A DNA stretch of 5,595 bases from Acidimicrobiales bacterium. GTDB lineage: Bacteria > Actinomycetota > Acidimicrobiia > Acidimicrobiales > Poriferisodaliceae. The translations under genes were made by a program, and so were the position numbers. The stretch spans positions 1 through 5,595 of the forward strand of contig JAHDHM010000247.1 in assembly GCA_020631315.1 (NCBI GenBank). Direction: 5' to 3'. Under the pieces are notes generated by a model. That model saw nothing but the letters and a program-made list of their open reading frames with translations. It ran no database searches and was not told the origin of the DNA. Each line of letters begins with the position of its first letter. Position 1 is the first letter of the stretch. Shown here one piece after another: positions 5,488 to 5,595 of this stretch.

Positions 5488-5595
5488 GTGCACGACCTCC
5501 CGCCGATGAATCCGGTGCAGACGGAGAACCTCGAACGACTGCGACCGCCGCCCGAGGAGCGGCCGTCGTATCGATCGACCCTGCGCATGGACGTG
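5488..5595 (+). CDS. Start of an unidentified gene, cut by the window end
   Basis: A GTG at 5488 opens a frame that continues for 36 codons to the right edge, with typical G/C third positions. The visible N-terminus is proline- and charge-rich (VHDLPPMNPVQ, then LRPPPEERPSYRSTLRMDV), without a signal peptide or membrane segment. An in-frame ATG at 5506 is an alternative start, but no Shine-Dalgarno precedes either codon. The possible -10 at 5474 favours the GTG with a leaderless mRNA. It lies 89 bp after the permease on the same strand. Too little is present to name a family. Confidence 0.5.
   Translation, partial: MHDLPPMNPVQTENLERLRPPPEERPSYRSTLRMDV

Overview
The window is high-GC DNA from what looks like a free-living actinobacterium, possibly of the Acidimicrobiia/Ilumatobacter type. 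That placement is an inference from strong G/C third-position bias, GTG starts, probable leaderless transcripts with TAnnnT -10 elements, and my recall of similar small hypothetical proteins. It reads as ordinary chromosome. I see no transposase, integrase, phage gene, CRISPR array or defence cassette.

Layout from left to right. (1) Bases 1-427, minus strand, hold the first 142 codons of a conserved hypothetical protein with a PD-(D/E)XK-nuclease-like signature. It runs off the left edge. (2) Bases 428-478 are a compact divergent control region with a perfect 18-bp palindrome next to an extended -10 (TGC-TATAAT). (3) Bases 479-1246, plus strand, encode a pirin-family bicupin protein, probably translated from a leaderless mRNA. 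(4) Bases 1236-1329 hold four 25-bp tandem repeats that begin on the pirin stop codon and end exactly at the 3' end of the next gene. (5) Bases 1330-1415, minus strand, are tRNA-Leu(UAA). (6) Bases 1435-3351, minus strand, encode acetoacetate-CoA ligase. (7) Bases 3383-3439 hold three 19-bp tandem repeats that include the end of the next gene. (8) Bases 3417-3755, minus strand, encode a 112-residue conserved hypothetical protein. (9) Bases 3794-5398, plus strand, encode an SLC13/DASS-type permease with two central RCK_C domains and an apparently short C-terminus. (10) Bases 5488-5595, plus strand, are the first 36 codons of an unidentified gene.

The genes do not form one pathway. Acetoacetate-CoA ligase is acyl-CoA metabolism, pirin is probably redox or aromatic-related and under a repressor, the tRNA is housekeeping, and the permease is a probable anion transporter. 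On the minus strand, the small hypothetical gene, the ligase and the tRNA lie in series (65 bp and 19 bp apart) and could be partly co-transcribed, although each gap also holds a possible -10 element.

The most unusual signal is not a protein. Both tandem arrays sit on the 3' end of a protein-coding gene, include its stop codon, and in the sense orientation of that gene share the unit ACAGCG - short spacer - ACGCTGC - 5 or 6 nt. They look like two members of one 3'-end hairpin-repeat family. I found no convincing new multi-gene system.
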